Shown here: in pieces, positions 1-7,698 of the stretch
How the letters are laid out: each line of letters opens with the position of its first letter
Numbering within the stretch: position 1 is the stretch's first letter
Source of the DNA: Moraxella nasibovis
Lineage (GTDB): Bacteria > Pseudomonadota > Gammaproteobacteria > Pseudomonadales > Moraxellaceae
DNA length: 64,000 bases
Direction of reading: 5' to 3'
Assembly (NCBI RefSeq): GCF_029581575.1
Contig: NZ_CP089975.1
Span: 1,054,001 to 1,118,000 of the forward strand
Made by a program: the position numbers and the translations under genes
Notes under the pieces: model-generated
Seen by the model: only the letters and a program-made list of their open reading frames with translations
Database searches by the model: none
Told to the model about the DNA's origin: nothing

Positions 1-923
1 CTTGGATGAGTTTGCCTTTCACGCCGATAGCCGTGAGATTTGGAAGGCGCTTTTCCCTGTGATATCGGCAGGGTGGAAGCTAAGAGTGGTGAGTACGCCC
101 AATGGCAAGGGCAATAAGTTTTATGAGCTGATGACCGATGACAATCCGCAGTGGTCCAAGCATACGGTGGATATCTATCAAGCGTTGGCGGATGGTTTGC
201 CACGACAAATTGATGAATTAAAGCAAGGCTTAAATGATAGTGATGCTTGGCAACAAGAGTTTGAGCTGGAGTGGCTGGATGAAGCGTCGGCTTGGCTGTC
301 TTATGAGCTCATCGACAGCGTGGAGCATATCGATGCTGGTAAGCCTGAGCTGTACAGTGGCAATCCGTGCTATGTGGGCGTGGATATTGGCGCTCGCAAT
401 GACTTATTTGTCATCTGGGTCATCGAAGAAGTGGGTGATGTGTATTGGACGCGAGAGCTGATCACACGGCGTAGGATTAGCTTTGCTGAGCAAGATGACT
501 TGCTTGATGATGTCTTTAATCGTTATCGGGTCATCCGCTGCTGTATCGATAAGACAGGTATGGGCGAAAAGCCTGTCGAAGATGCGCAAAAACGCTATGG
601 CAGCACCCGTGTCGAAGGGGTGATGTTTACCCTATCATCCAAGCTTGCGATGGCAACAATCGGCAAACAGGCCTTTGAAGATCGTAAAATTCGCATACCG
701 CAAGGCGATGGCGAACTTCGAGAAGATTTGCATAAGCTCAAAAAACAAAGCTCTGCCACAGGTGCGCCACGATTTGTCGCAGAGTCAGATAGTAGCGGTC
801 ACGCCGATAGGACATGGGCGTGTTTTTTTGGCATTGAATGCCGCTAGTAATGATACAGGGCAGGTGCGTGTCGGCAGCCGTCCTGTGCGTCGAAATAGCC
901 GACTTACCCAAGGATTTTTATGA
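1..923 (+). pseudogene. Phage terminase large subunit (Mu gp28-like), 5' partial, frameshifted
   Basis: The frame enters from outside the window and begins at the ATPase Walker B motif (LDEFAF, from base 2). The RNase H-like nuclease follows, with GVDIGARNDL, then CCIDKTGMGEKP, then the third acidic motif GHADRTW. This enzyme would cut and package DNA into the prohead. The open frame stops at 847 because of a run of seven T at 823-829. Removing one T restores CFLALNAASNDTG and carries the frame to a TGA at 921-923, overlapping the portal ATG at 920, as expected for the intact gene. The break lies just after the last catalytic Asp. It could be a true frameshift, homopolymer slippage or a sequencing error. 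Confidence 0.85.
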
Positions 924-2338
924 AACCAAAAGCATCCGTATTAACAGGACATATTGCCAACTTAGAGTACAATTTTTTGGGTCAGTACTTCGGTGCTTTG
1001 CCCAATCCTGATTTGATTTTACAAAAGCTTGGTCGGTCTGTGAGCGCCTATCGTGAGCTACTTATCGATCCGATCGTGGCAGGGGCGGTACGCAGACGCA
1101 AGGCGGCGGTATCTCGGATGAGCTGGCGCATTGATGGTGATGATGACAAACAAGTCAGTCTGCTAACAGACGCCTTAGAAGCGCTTGATGTGCCATCATT
1201 GATTGAAACTATGATGGACGCGGTGCTGTTTGGCTATCAGCCGATGGAAGTGATTTGGTCGCTTGATCGGTATTGGTTACCGACGGCGGTGATTGCCAAG
1301 CCACAAGAGTGGTTCGGCTTTGATGTTGATGGTGCGCTGATTTATCTCAAAGACAGCAAGCAGCTGCCCGTCCCTGAGTTTAAATTCATCTGCCCTAGGC
1401 ATGGCGCAAGCTTTACCAATCCTTATGGTACAGCCGAGCTATCTAGCGTGTATTGGGCGACTATCTTTAAGCGGGGCGGATTGAAGTTTTGGGCGGAGTT
1501 TGCTGAGAAATTTGGTTCACCGTGGATTATTGGCCGTGAACCACGCAGTAATACCGATGAAGACATCATCCGCCTACTGGATGCACTGGAGAATCTGATG
1601 GGTAATGCGGTGGCCACCATCCCTGATGATAGTAGTGTCGAGATCAAGGAAGCTACTGGCAAGACAGGCTCATCACAGGTCTATGATGACTTTATCCGCT
1701 ATTGTCGCAGTGAAATCAATATCGCACTGCTGGGTCAAGACCAGTCCACCGAAAAAGACTCCACCCACGCATCAGCGACCGCAGGGCTTGAAGTCACAAG
1801 CGACATCCGTGATGCTGACTGTCGCATCGTGTCACAGGCGTTCAATGCACTGCTTGAGATGATTGATACGCTAAACTTTGGCGCTGGTACACCGCCGAAG
1901 TTTGTGCTGTATGAAGAAGCGCTGGGCAGTCGAGAATTGGCTGAGCGAGATCAGATCCTAGGCAATCTTGGCGTGTCATTCACCGATGTGTACTTTGAGC
2001 GAGCCTATAATCTATCTGCCGATGAGTTTCGCTTAGCGCCTGTACCGACCAAATCGGCAGAATTTGCCGAAAATGCAAGCCTGCCAGCAGATTTATCCGA
2101 CCGTCTAAGCTTAGGGATGCCAAGCGATGATGCGCTGCAAGCACAGCTTAGTGCCATGCTGACAGAGTTTGGTGAGCTTGATGGTGCGCTGGATAATGAA
2201 ACGCTGCTGCTTGAGCGTTTGGCGGCACTATATCCTGCGATGACTATTGATGAATTACAAGACAAGCTGACGCAGATGCTGTGGATTGCTGACACCTTAT
2301 CACGCTTACAAGTGATGGATGAAGTGCAAGGGGTGTAA
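920..2338 (+). CDS. Phage portal protein, DUF935 family (Mu gp29-like)
   Basis: This 472-residue protein would form the dodecameric portal ring through which DNA enters the head and to which the tail attaches. It matches the DUF935/Mu gp29 family in length and in motifs such as LIDPIVAGAVRRRKAAV near residue 50, GYQPMEVIW near 110 and KFGSPWIIG near 195. The ATG overlaps the restored terminase stop (ATGA). The next gene follows one base after its stop, so terminase, portal and head protein are one translational unit. Confidence 0.9.
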   Translation: MKPKASVLTGHIANLEYNFLGQYFGALPNPDLILQKLGRSVSAYRELLIDPIVAGAVRRRKAAVSRMSWRIDGDDDKQVSLLTDALEALDVPSLIETMMDAVLFGYQPMEVIWSLDRYWLPTAVIAKPQEWFGFDVDGALIYLKDSKQLPVPEFKFICPRHGASFTNPYGTAELSSVYWATIFKRGGLKFWAEFAEKFGSPWIIGREPRSNTDEDIIRLLDALENLMGNAVATIPDDSSVEIKEATGKTGSSQVYDDFIRYCRSEINIALLGQDQSTEKDSTHASATAGLEVTSDIRDADCRIVSQAFNALLEMIDTLNFGAGTPPKFVLYEEALGSRELAERDQILGNLGVSFTDVYFERAYNLSADEFRLAPVPTKSAEFAENASLPADLSDRLSLGMPSDDALQAQLSAMLTEFGELDGALDNETLLLERLAALYPAMTIDELQDKLTQMLWIADTLSRLQVMDEVQGV

Positions 2339-2339
2339 G

Positions 2340-3587
2340 ATGGATAAACTTAGCAACCAAGACATCAAAGCATTGTTTGATCTGCCGCCTAGCGATGCCA
2401 TCGCTCATCTAAAAGCCAAAGGCTTGCACATCGGCTGGGATTATCAAGATACGCACGCCATCGCACACGCTCGCAGCTTCACCATCGCCAAGATGACATC
2501 GCTTGAGCTGTTATCCACCACCAAAAAAGCCATTGAGCAGGCGATGGGTGATGGCATAGGCTACAAGGGCTTTGAACAAAGCATCAAGCCTGAATTGCAA
2601 AAGCAGGGGTGGTGGGGCAAAAAAGTGGCAACCAATCCCCAAGGGCGTGACGAACTTGTGCAACTTGGTAGCTTACGCCGCCTTAAGACCATCTACCACA
2701 CCAACCGTCGCACGGCAGTGATGACAGCAAGATATGCAGCGATGAAAGAAGTCAGCGATACGCATCCTTATTGGCAGTATTCGGCGGTGCTAGACAGTCG
2801 CACTCGTGCCAGTCATGCGGCGCGTCATGGCGTAGTGTATCGGCATGATGACCCATTTTGGGCGCATTCGTTTCCGCCTAATGGCTATGGCTGTCGCTGC
2901 ACGGTCAAGGCAGTGCGTGAATCGATGGTCGATACGGTGAGTGTCAGCGATGCCAATACCCAAAGCTTGGCTGATGATGGCTTTTTTCCTGCACCACTGG
3001 CCAGTCATTTGTTTGACAAGCTGTGGTATGACAAGGCAAGGGAGGTCTTTGGACAGCCAAAGGCACTATCGGTGATCGCTCAAGATATGGCAGACCCTGT
3101 GCGAGTGGCAGGGTTCTTGGCGTGGGTCAGACAGTTGCAAAATAGTAAGCAGTTACGGGGCAAAACTTATGGTGTAGGCTTGCTATCGGAAGCATCTTTA
3201 TCAAGATTGGCAATGGAGTATGGTGTGAATAGCCAAGAGCTATCACCCGTGGTCGGATTAAAAGATACTGTTGTTGCTCGTAAAAAATATGATAGACATA
3301 CCAAAAGTGGTGATGCCTTAGACATGACTGCACTGACAAAAATCATTTCAGACTTTGGCAAACCTGACCGTCAGCTATGGGATAGTAAAAACAAAACCAT
3401 ACTGCTTATTTATAAGACAATACAAGGCAAAACCATCAAACTGGCAGTCAAGCTAGATAAATCAGAAACACTCGTGGTCAGTGGCTATTATGTGGATGAA
3501 AGAGATATCGATGGGGGGTTGCGGGTGGATTTTATCAAAAAGTCCAATAAAAAAACCTTGCTGTTTCGCCTGAATCGAACAGGTTAA
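2340..3587 (+). CDS. Phage head morphogenesis protein (Mu gpF/SPP1 gp7 family) with PBECR-like C-terminal domain
   Basis: The protein has 415 residues from ATG 2340, chosen because it follows the portal stop by one base and has GGGG upstream; an in-frame start at 2319 is also open. Residues about 40-210 carry the MuF/SPP1 gp7 domain, with the Cys/His-rich signature SFPPNGYGCRC. In SPP1 this minor head protein is made in few copies per capsid. Residues about 300-415 do not belong to the capsid domain. They contain KTILLIYKTIQGKTIKLAVKL and a short beta-rich end, resembling the Barnase/EndoU/ColicinE5/RelE-like (PBECR) nuclease domains often fused to MuF proteins. The nuclease assignment is inference from pattern. 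Confidence 0.85.
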   Translation: MDKLSNQDIKALFDLPPSDAIAHLKAKGLHIGWDYQDTHAIAHARSFTIAKMTSLELLSTTKKAIEQAMGDGIGYKGFEQSIKPELQKQGWWGKKVATNPQGRDELVQLGSLRRLKTIYHTNRRTAVMTARYAAMKEVSDTHPYWQYSAVLDSRTRASHAARHGVVYRHDDPFWAHSFPPNGYGCRCTVKAVRESMVDTVSVSDANTQSLADDGFFPAPLASHLFDKLWYDKAREVFGQPKALSVIAQDMADPVRVAGFLAWVRQLQNSKQLRGKTYGVGLLSEASLSRLAMEYGVNSQELSPVVGLKDTVVARKKYDRHTKSGDALDMTALTKIISDFGKPDRQLWDSKNKTILLIYKTIQGKTIKLAVKLDKSETLVVSGYYVDERDIDGGLRVDFIKKSNKKTLLFRLNRTG

Positions 3588-3686
3588 AGTCGCAGTTAGG
3601 AAAAATCCTAAGCTCACCACCCAGACTCCACGCCTGACCCCACAGCAAGGTATGCTTCATTATACCAAACTTAGGACAATTTGCAA

Positions 3687-4169
3687 ATGCTGACCATTAC
3701 CATCGATGATGCTGATGCCCTGAAAGGGCTCAATACCCTAATCAACAATGCCAAAGACAGCCATCGCATGATGAAGTCACTGGCAGAAGAACTAAAGACA
3801 CTGACCACCGAGAACTTTGAATCGCAAAGCTTTGGCGGTCAAGGCTGGCAACCCAAAGCCTTTGGCAAGGGGCGTACGCTACAAGACACAGGCGAGCTGT
3901 CCGACAGCATCAGCACCAAAGCCACCAGTACCACCGCTCAAGTCGGCACCAATGTGGTGTATGCGCGCATTCATCACTTCGGTGGCACCATTCATGCCAA
4001 AAAAGCACCGTTTTTGATGTTCAAAACGCCATCGGGCTTTGCACGGGTGAAGTCTGTTACCATTCCATCACGGCCGTTTTTACCGGTATCGCCATCAGGA
4101 CAGCTGCAGTCTGGTGCTGATAAGCGACTCATTGATACGGCTTTAGAAGCGCTGAAAAAGGGGCTGTAA
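3687..4169 (+). CDS. Phage virion morphogenesis protein (Mu gpG-like tail completion)
   Basis: A 160-residue protein from ATG 3687 (a TTG two codons upstream is possible). It carries the family pattern: a helical N-terminus, then QGWQPKAFGKGRTLQDTGEL, VVYARIHHFGGTIHAKKAP and a C-terminal IPSRPFLPVSP. Mu gpG is needed for joining head and tail. It follows the head protein after about 100 untranslated bases and precedes the first late promoter at 4179. Confidence 0.82.
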   Translation: MLTITIDDADALKGLNTLINNAKDSHRMMKSLAEELKTLTTENFESQSFGGQGWQPKAFGKGRTLQDTGELSDSISTKATSTTAQVGTNVVYARIHHFGGTIHAKKAPFLMFKTPSGFARVKSVTIPSRPFLPVSPSGQLQSGADKRLIDTALEALKKGL

Positions 4170-4178
4170 CTTCATCTC

Positions 4179-4221
4179 TTAAACGACTTTAAAAGACAAG
4201 ACGAATTATTTATCCCACAAT
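4179..4221 (+). promoter_or_regulatory. Phage late promoter copy A: dyad, -35 and -10
   Basis: TTAAA-CGAC-TTTAA (4179-4192) abuts AAGACA (-35, 4193-4198). A 17-base spacer leads to CACAAT (-10, 4216-4221). The same arrangement recurs at 10758 and 21080, each time at the start of a structural module. The poor -35 next to a short A/T-rich dyad suggests an activator-dependent promoter, comparable in layout to those served by Mor/C-type activators of Mu. The activator itself is not in the window. Confidence 0.72.
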
Positions 4222-4257
4222 GGCTTATGTTTGTAAAAACTTAGGCCATTTTTTTAT
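4219..4257 (+). promoter_or_regulatory. 5'-terminal hairpin of late transcript A, followed by a T run
   Basis: AATGGC (4219-4224) pairs with GCCATT (4245-4250), and partial pairing extends inward. Seven T follow and run into the ATG at 4256. It begins at the predicted transcription start of promoter A. It could protect the mRNA 5' end or act as a promoter-proximal terminator. No Shine-Dalgarno separates it from the start codon. Confidence 0.5.
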
Positions 4258-5227
4258 GCAAATCGAAATCTTTCGAGCAGGTAAACGCCTAGACGCCCAC
4301 GGCAATGAGTTTGACATCACGGTGGAAAACTTACAGCAAGTGGTTGATAGCTACAACCCTGCCTATCATGAAGCGCCGATTGTCATCGGACACCCTAAGA
4401 TGAACACCCCTGCATATGCGTGGGTGGAGTCGGTGAGCCTTGATGGCGAGACGCTCAAAGCGACACTCAAGCAGATTGACCCTGAATTTGGTGAGCTCGT
4501 CAAATCGGGTAAATACAAAAAAGTTTCAGCGTCATTTTATACCCCTGATAGCCCAAGCAATCCTGTCAAAGGCTCGTGGAGTCTGCGTCATGTGGGCTTT
4601 TTGGGTGCGATGCCACCTGCGGTCAAGGGGCTAAAAGAGCCGATCTTTGGCGATGATGAGACAGGCGTCATTGACTTTACTGAAGAGCCACAAGCGGATA
4701 AGCCATCGGATGAGCCTTCGCCAAGCGATGATGGCAAGCCTGATGCACAACCAAACCCACAACCAAACCATCCAATTAAAGGAGAAGATGTCATGACTGA
4801 TGATGACAAAAAAGAACTGGAGGCCTTGCGTGCTGAAAATGCTCGCCTAAAAGCCGAAAAACTCACCGCTATGATGCAGGCTAAGCAAGCAGATAATGCC
4901 AGCTTCGCTGAAAAGCTCATCACCGATGGCAAGCTTGCCCCTGTGGTCAAGGATAAGGCATTGGATTTGCTCAATTCGGCATTGAGCGAAGATATGGCAA
5001 AACAAGGCAATCCTGAATTTAACGAAAATGACGGCATGGTGGCTAAGGTGAAGGACTTTTTGGCGGCACTGCCTACAGTCGTTGACATGGGCGAATTTGC
5101 CAAAGGTGCAACCGCTGGGGGTAATCGTGGCGGTCACTCTGGTGGTCTAAGCCATCATGAGCGAGCCTGCGCCCTAATGAAAGCGGAAAACATCAGCTAT
5201 GAAGAAGCGGCACGATTGACCGCTTAG
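4256..5227 (+). CDS. Phage prohead protease with C-terminal scaffold (Mu gpI-like)
   Basis: The protein has 323 residues from ATG 4256. The upstream ATG at 4220 would put the promoter A hairpin inside the gene, so it is less likely. Residues about 1-140 match the Mu gpI protease: IEIFRAGKRLDAHGNEFDIT, a conserved GHP (VIGHPKMNTPAYAWV) and KVSASFYTP, where the Ser is a likely catalytic residue. An acidic, Pro-rich linker follows, then a coiled-coil scaffold region. The protease would process scaffold and capsid during head maturation. The scaffold is probably also made alone from an internal start. Confidence 0.85.
   Translation: MQIEIFRAGKRLDAHGNEFDITVENLQQVVDSYNPAYHEAPIVIGHPKMNTPAYAWVESVSLDGETLKATLKQIDPEFGELVKSGKYKKVSASFYTPDSPSNPVKGSWSLRHVGFLGAMPPAVKGLKEPIFGDDETGVIDFTEEPQADKPSDEPSPSDDGKPDAQPNPQPNHPIKGEDVMTDDDKKELEALRAENARLKAEKLTAMMQAKQADNASFAEKLITDGKLAPVVKDKALDLLNSALSEDMAKQGNPEFNENDGMVAKVKDFLAALPTVVDMGEFAKGATAGGNRGGHSGGLSHHERACALMKAENISYEEAARLTA
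4793..5227 (+). CDS. Nested scaffold protein (Mu gpZ-like internal start)
   Basis: An in-frame ATG at 4793 lies 8 bases after a strong ribosome binding site, TAAAGGAG (4777-4784), inside the protease gene. It would make the last 144 residues alone. This begins with an acidic segment and a coiled coil (KKELEALRAENARLKAEK) and ends in a short basic/Gly-rich tail. Mu gpZ within gpI and lambda Nu3 within C are made in this way. The strong internal RBS in coding sequence is seen directly. The role as scaffold is inferred from the family. Confidence 0.72.
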   Translation: MTDDDKKELEALRAENARLKAEKLTAMMQAKQADNASFAEKLITDGKLAPVVKDKALDLLNSALSEDMAKQGNPEFNENDGMVAKVKDFLAALPTVVDMGEFAKGATAGGNRGGHSGGLSHHERACALMKAENISYEEAARLTA

Positions 5228-5266
5228 TCTGTGGCAATGATTAGAGTTTATTAATTTGGAGTAACC

Positions 5267-6193
5267 ATGAGCTTACATCTCAAAAATCTACGAGAAAAAG
5301 ACGAAGTCTTGAGCAAACTTGCCCAAGGCTATATGCAGGCAAACTACATCGGCGAGCAGGTGATGCCAGTCGTTTATACCGACAAAGAGGGCTTTAAGGT
5401 ACCTGTATTTGGCAAAGGTGCGTATGTTGAATACGAAACCGAGCGCGCGGTGGGTGCAGCATCCAATGTCATCACCATGGATGGCCATAGCTATCTGCCT
5501 GTGGTACTAGACGAGCATGATTTGGCGGTGGGTGTGGATTATCGTGAAGCACACGAAAGCCTATTTGACATCAAAGCCAAAGCCGCTCGCCGTGCCACCA
5601 CAGGCGTACAGCTACGCCAAGAAGTCGATATTGCACGCCTTGTGCAGTAATCTAGTGTCTATGCGGTGGGGCATACCAAAGATGCGACATCAGCCAAATG
5701 GAGCAGCGACGATACGGATGTACAAATCGATATCGACAACGCCAAAGAAGCGGTACGAGCCGCCTGTGGTGTCGCACCAAAAACCCTAGTGCTGGGCGGT
5801 GCGGTGTACTCAAAGCTACGCCAAAATGCCAAATTGCGTGCTTTGGTGAGCGATACCAAAAACAAGCCGCTGCTGCCGCTTGAGCTACTAAAAGAACTGC
5901 TAGAGCTAGATCACATCATCGTCGGTAATGCCGTCTCAAGTCCTGATGGGGTGCGAGCAACCACGGATATCTGGGGGAATTTTGCCAGTCTTATCGTGCG
6001 TCCTGACCAAGTATCTAGCGGTAATGACGAAGGTGTGCCAAGCTTTGGTTATACATTCCGCCGCCGTGGTATGCCAATGGTTGACCGCTATACCGAACTG
6101 GGCGGTAAGGTCGAATATGTCCGCTATACCGACATCCGCAAATCAGCTGTGGTGGGCTCAAACTGTGGCTATCTATTTACCAATGTTATCTAA
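5267..6193 (+). pseudogene. Major capsid protein, interrupted by an in-frame TAA
   Basis: Two open stretches in one frame (5267-5650 and 5651-6193) together give a capsid protein of about 308 residues. They are split by a single TAA at 5648-5650 with no shift, between RQEVDIARLVQ and SSVYAVGHTKDATS. The start is ATG 5267 with GGAG just upstream. The position after protease and scaffold, followed by a DUF2190 cement protein, and the length fit an HK97-fold major capsid protein. Stop codon 128 may derive from CAA (Gln). Unless suppressed, only a 127-residue fragment is made and no head can form. Confidence 0.85.
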
Positions 6194-6202
6194 GGGGGAG
6201 TT

Positions 6203-6526
6203 ATGGCAAGTCCAACCAAAAACCAAACACTGACCACCACCGTCAAAACCACTGGCAAAATCATCAAAAATCGCTTTGTAACCGTACAAGGTTCGCAAGC
6301 GACCAGTGCTGATGGTGTACTAGGTGTCTCGATGTATGATGCCAATGAAAACCAAGCCCTAGCGGTAGAAGTGCTTGGCATTACGCTCATCCAAGCAGGG
6401 GGCAGTATCAGCGTGGGAGCAACCATCACGGCTGATGCTCAAGGCTGTGCTGTGGCAGGGTCGGGCAGTTTTATCGCACTAAGCGGTGGTGAAACTGGCG
6501 ATCTGATCAAAGTACTACTACGCTAA
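6203..6526 (+). CDS. DUF2190-like capsid cement/decoration protein
   Basis: A 107-residue, Ala/Gly/Thr/Val-rich protein with no charged core. It has the beta-rich look of the DUF2190 family (VTVQGSQATSADGVLGVSMY, GGSISVGATITADAQG). Members lie directly after the major capsid gene and are thought to decorate the head. GGGGAG (6193-6198) lies 4 bases before the ATG. Confidence 0.78.
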   Translation: MASPTKNQTLTTTVKTTGKIIKNRFVTVQGSQATSADGVLGVSMYDANENQALAVEVLGITLIQAGGSISVGATITADAQGCAVAGSGSFIALSGGETGDLIKVLLR

Positions 6527-6539
6527 TTAAGGAGTTATT

Positions 6540-6791
6540 ATGAAAGTCAAAACCACTATTGCACTCATCATCGATAATCAGCGTATCGAAGCAGGCAGTA
6601 CCATCGATATCGATGATGCGACTTATCCAAGTATCGCTGCCTATGTGACGGTGCTTGAGTCTGATGCGCCAGTGGCAGAAGTGCGAGCTATCGAAGCCGA
6701 ACCAGTGGAAGCCGAAGCTGAACCTGTCGAAGTCGAGACTGAACCTGTCGCAGAAGTAACCGAAGACAAACCAAAACGCAAACGAGCCTAA
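6540..6791 (+). CDS. Small phage head-region protein with Glu/Val repeats
   Basis: An 83-residue protein with a short folded N-terminus (MKVKTTIALIIDNQRIEAGSTIDID). After residue 45 comes a low-complexity EAEPVEAEAEPVEVETEPV tail ending in the basic KPKRKRA. AAGGAG precedes the ATG. Small proteins of this layout lie between the cement and gp36 genes of Mu-like phages. No function is known to me, and the tail is likely disordered. Confidence 0.65.
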   Translation: MKVKTTIALIIDNQRIEAGSTIDIDDATYPSIAAYVTVLESDAPVAEVRAIEAEPVEAEAEPVEVETEPVAEVTEDKPKRKRA

Positions 6792-6792
6792 G

Positions 6793-7203
6793 ATGTATCT
6801 GAGTCGTGATGATATGGTGGCACTGTGTAGTCTATCTGAGCTGATCCAGCTGTCTAAGGATGAGATGGGCTCACACTATGACTATCAAGCCACCGAGCCT
6901 GATTGGGTGCTGATTGATCGTGCCATCGAGTACGCCTGCCAAGTGGCGGACGGCTATCTGTCTGGTCGCTATGCGCTACCGCTCAAGCAGACACCGACGC
7001 TACTGATGCACTGGTGTGCTGACATCGCACGCTATCATCTGCACAAAAGACGCATCAATGCCAGTGAGCTGCCAAAGCCACTGCAAGCATCTTATGATGA
7101 TGCCATCAAACTACTTAGCCAAGTACGAGATGGCAAGCTACACGATGAGCGGGGCGCATATCAGGTACGCTCTCGTGGCAAGGCTGATTGGAGTGGCTAC
7201 TGA
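6793..7203 (+). CDS. DUF1320 family protein (Mu gp36-like)
   Basis: A 136-residue protein with the DUF1320 pattern: MYLSRDDMVALCSLSELIQLS at the start, IDRAIEYACQVADGYLSGRYALPL in the centre and HKRRINASELP near residue 95. Mu gp36 is a head-tail connector component. It starts one base after the previous stop, and its TGA overlaps the next ATG. Confidence 0.85.
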   Translation: MYLSRDDMVALCSLSELIQLSKDEMGSHYDYQATEPDWVLIDRAIEYACQVADGYLSGRYALPLKQTPTLLMHWCADIARYHLHKRRINASELPKPLQASYDDAIKLLSQVRDGKLHDERGAYQVRSRGKADWSGY

Positions 7204-7697
7204 TGCTATTGGCGATATTAAACGATCTGCGAGCGCATCTGCGAGCAAGCTTAAGCGACATTGAAGTGGATTTGTTCCCTGATCATCCTGCGTCTTATCG
7301 CTTCATCCACCCAAAGGCGGCGGTACTCATCGGCTATATCGGGGCGGATTATGATAAGCCACACGATACGCACGCCATCGTGCAGACTCGTCGGCTGAAT
7401 TTTAGCATCACCATCTTTGGGCGTGGCGTGCATCACGATGCAGGCGCTATCGCAAAGATGGAGCGAGTGCGCTTAGCGTTGGCAGGCCATCGCCCAGTGC
7501 ATTGCAATAAGATACATCTGGTCAGTGAGTGCTACTTATCCCAAGATGGCGGCGCTTGGCAATATGAGCTTAAAATCAGCACCGAAACCCAAAGCGTCGA
7601 AGCGGTGCAGGCGGATAATCGCCCACGGCTGACCCAAGTGCATGAACGCCGACAAGGCGAAGCACTCAACCCAAACTTAACCAAACTAGGAGAATGA
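7203..7697 (+). CDS. DUF1834 family protein (Mu gp37-like)
   Basis: A 164-residue protein from ATG 7203, which shares a base with the gp36 stop (TGATG). An upstream in-frame start at 7188 would overlap gp36 more. Family features are the AHLRASLSDIEVDLFPDHP opening, HPKAAVLIGYIGADY and FSITIFGRGVHHDAGAIAKM. The Mu counterpart sits between gp36 and the sheath and probably helps complete the tail terminator. A Shine-Dalgarno near its end serves the sheath gene. Confidence 0.82.
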   Translation: MLLAILNDLRAHLRASLSDIEVDLFPDHPASYRFIHPKAAVLIGYIGADYDKPHDTHAIVQTRRLNFSITIFGRGVHHDAGAIAKMERVRLALAGHRPVHCNKIHLVSECYLSQDGGAWQYELKISTETQSVEAVQADNRPRLTQVHERRQGEALNPNLTKLGE

Positions 7698-7698
7698 T

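Noticed and set aside
3595-3620. TTAGGA-AAAA-TCCTAA stem as a terminator after the head gene
   Set aside because: Short stem and no T run; probably chance.
4588-5103. 171-codon minus-strand ORF within the protease/scaffold gene
   Set aside because: Ser/Ala-rich reverse reading of a Lys/Ala/Glu-rich coding region without RBS.
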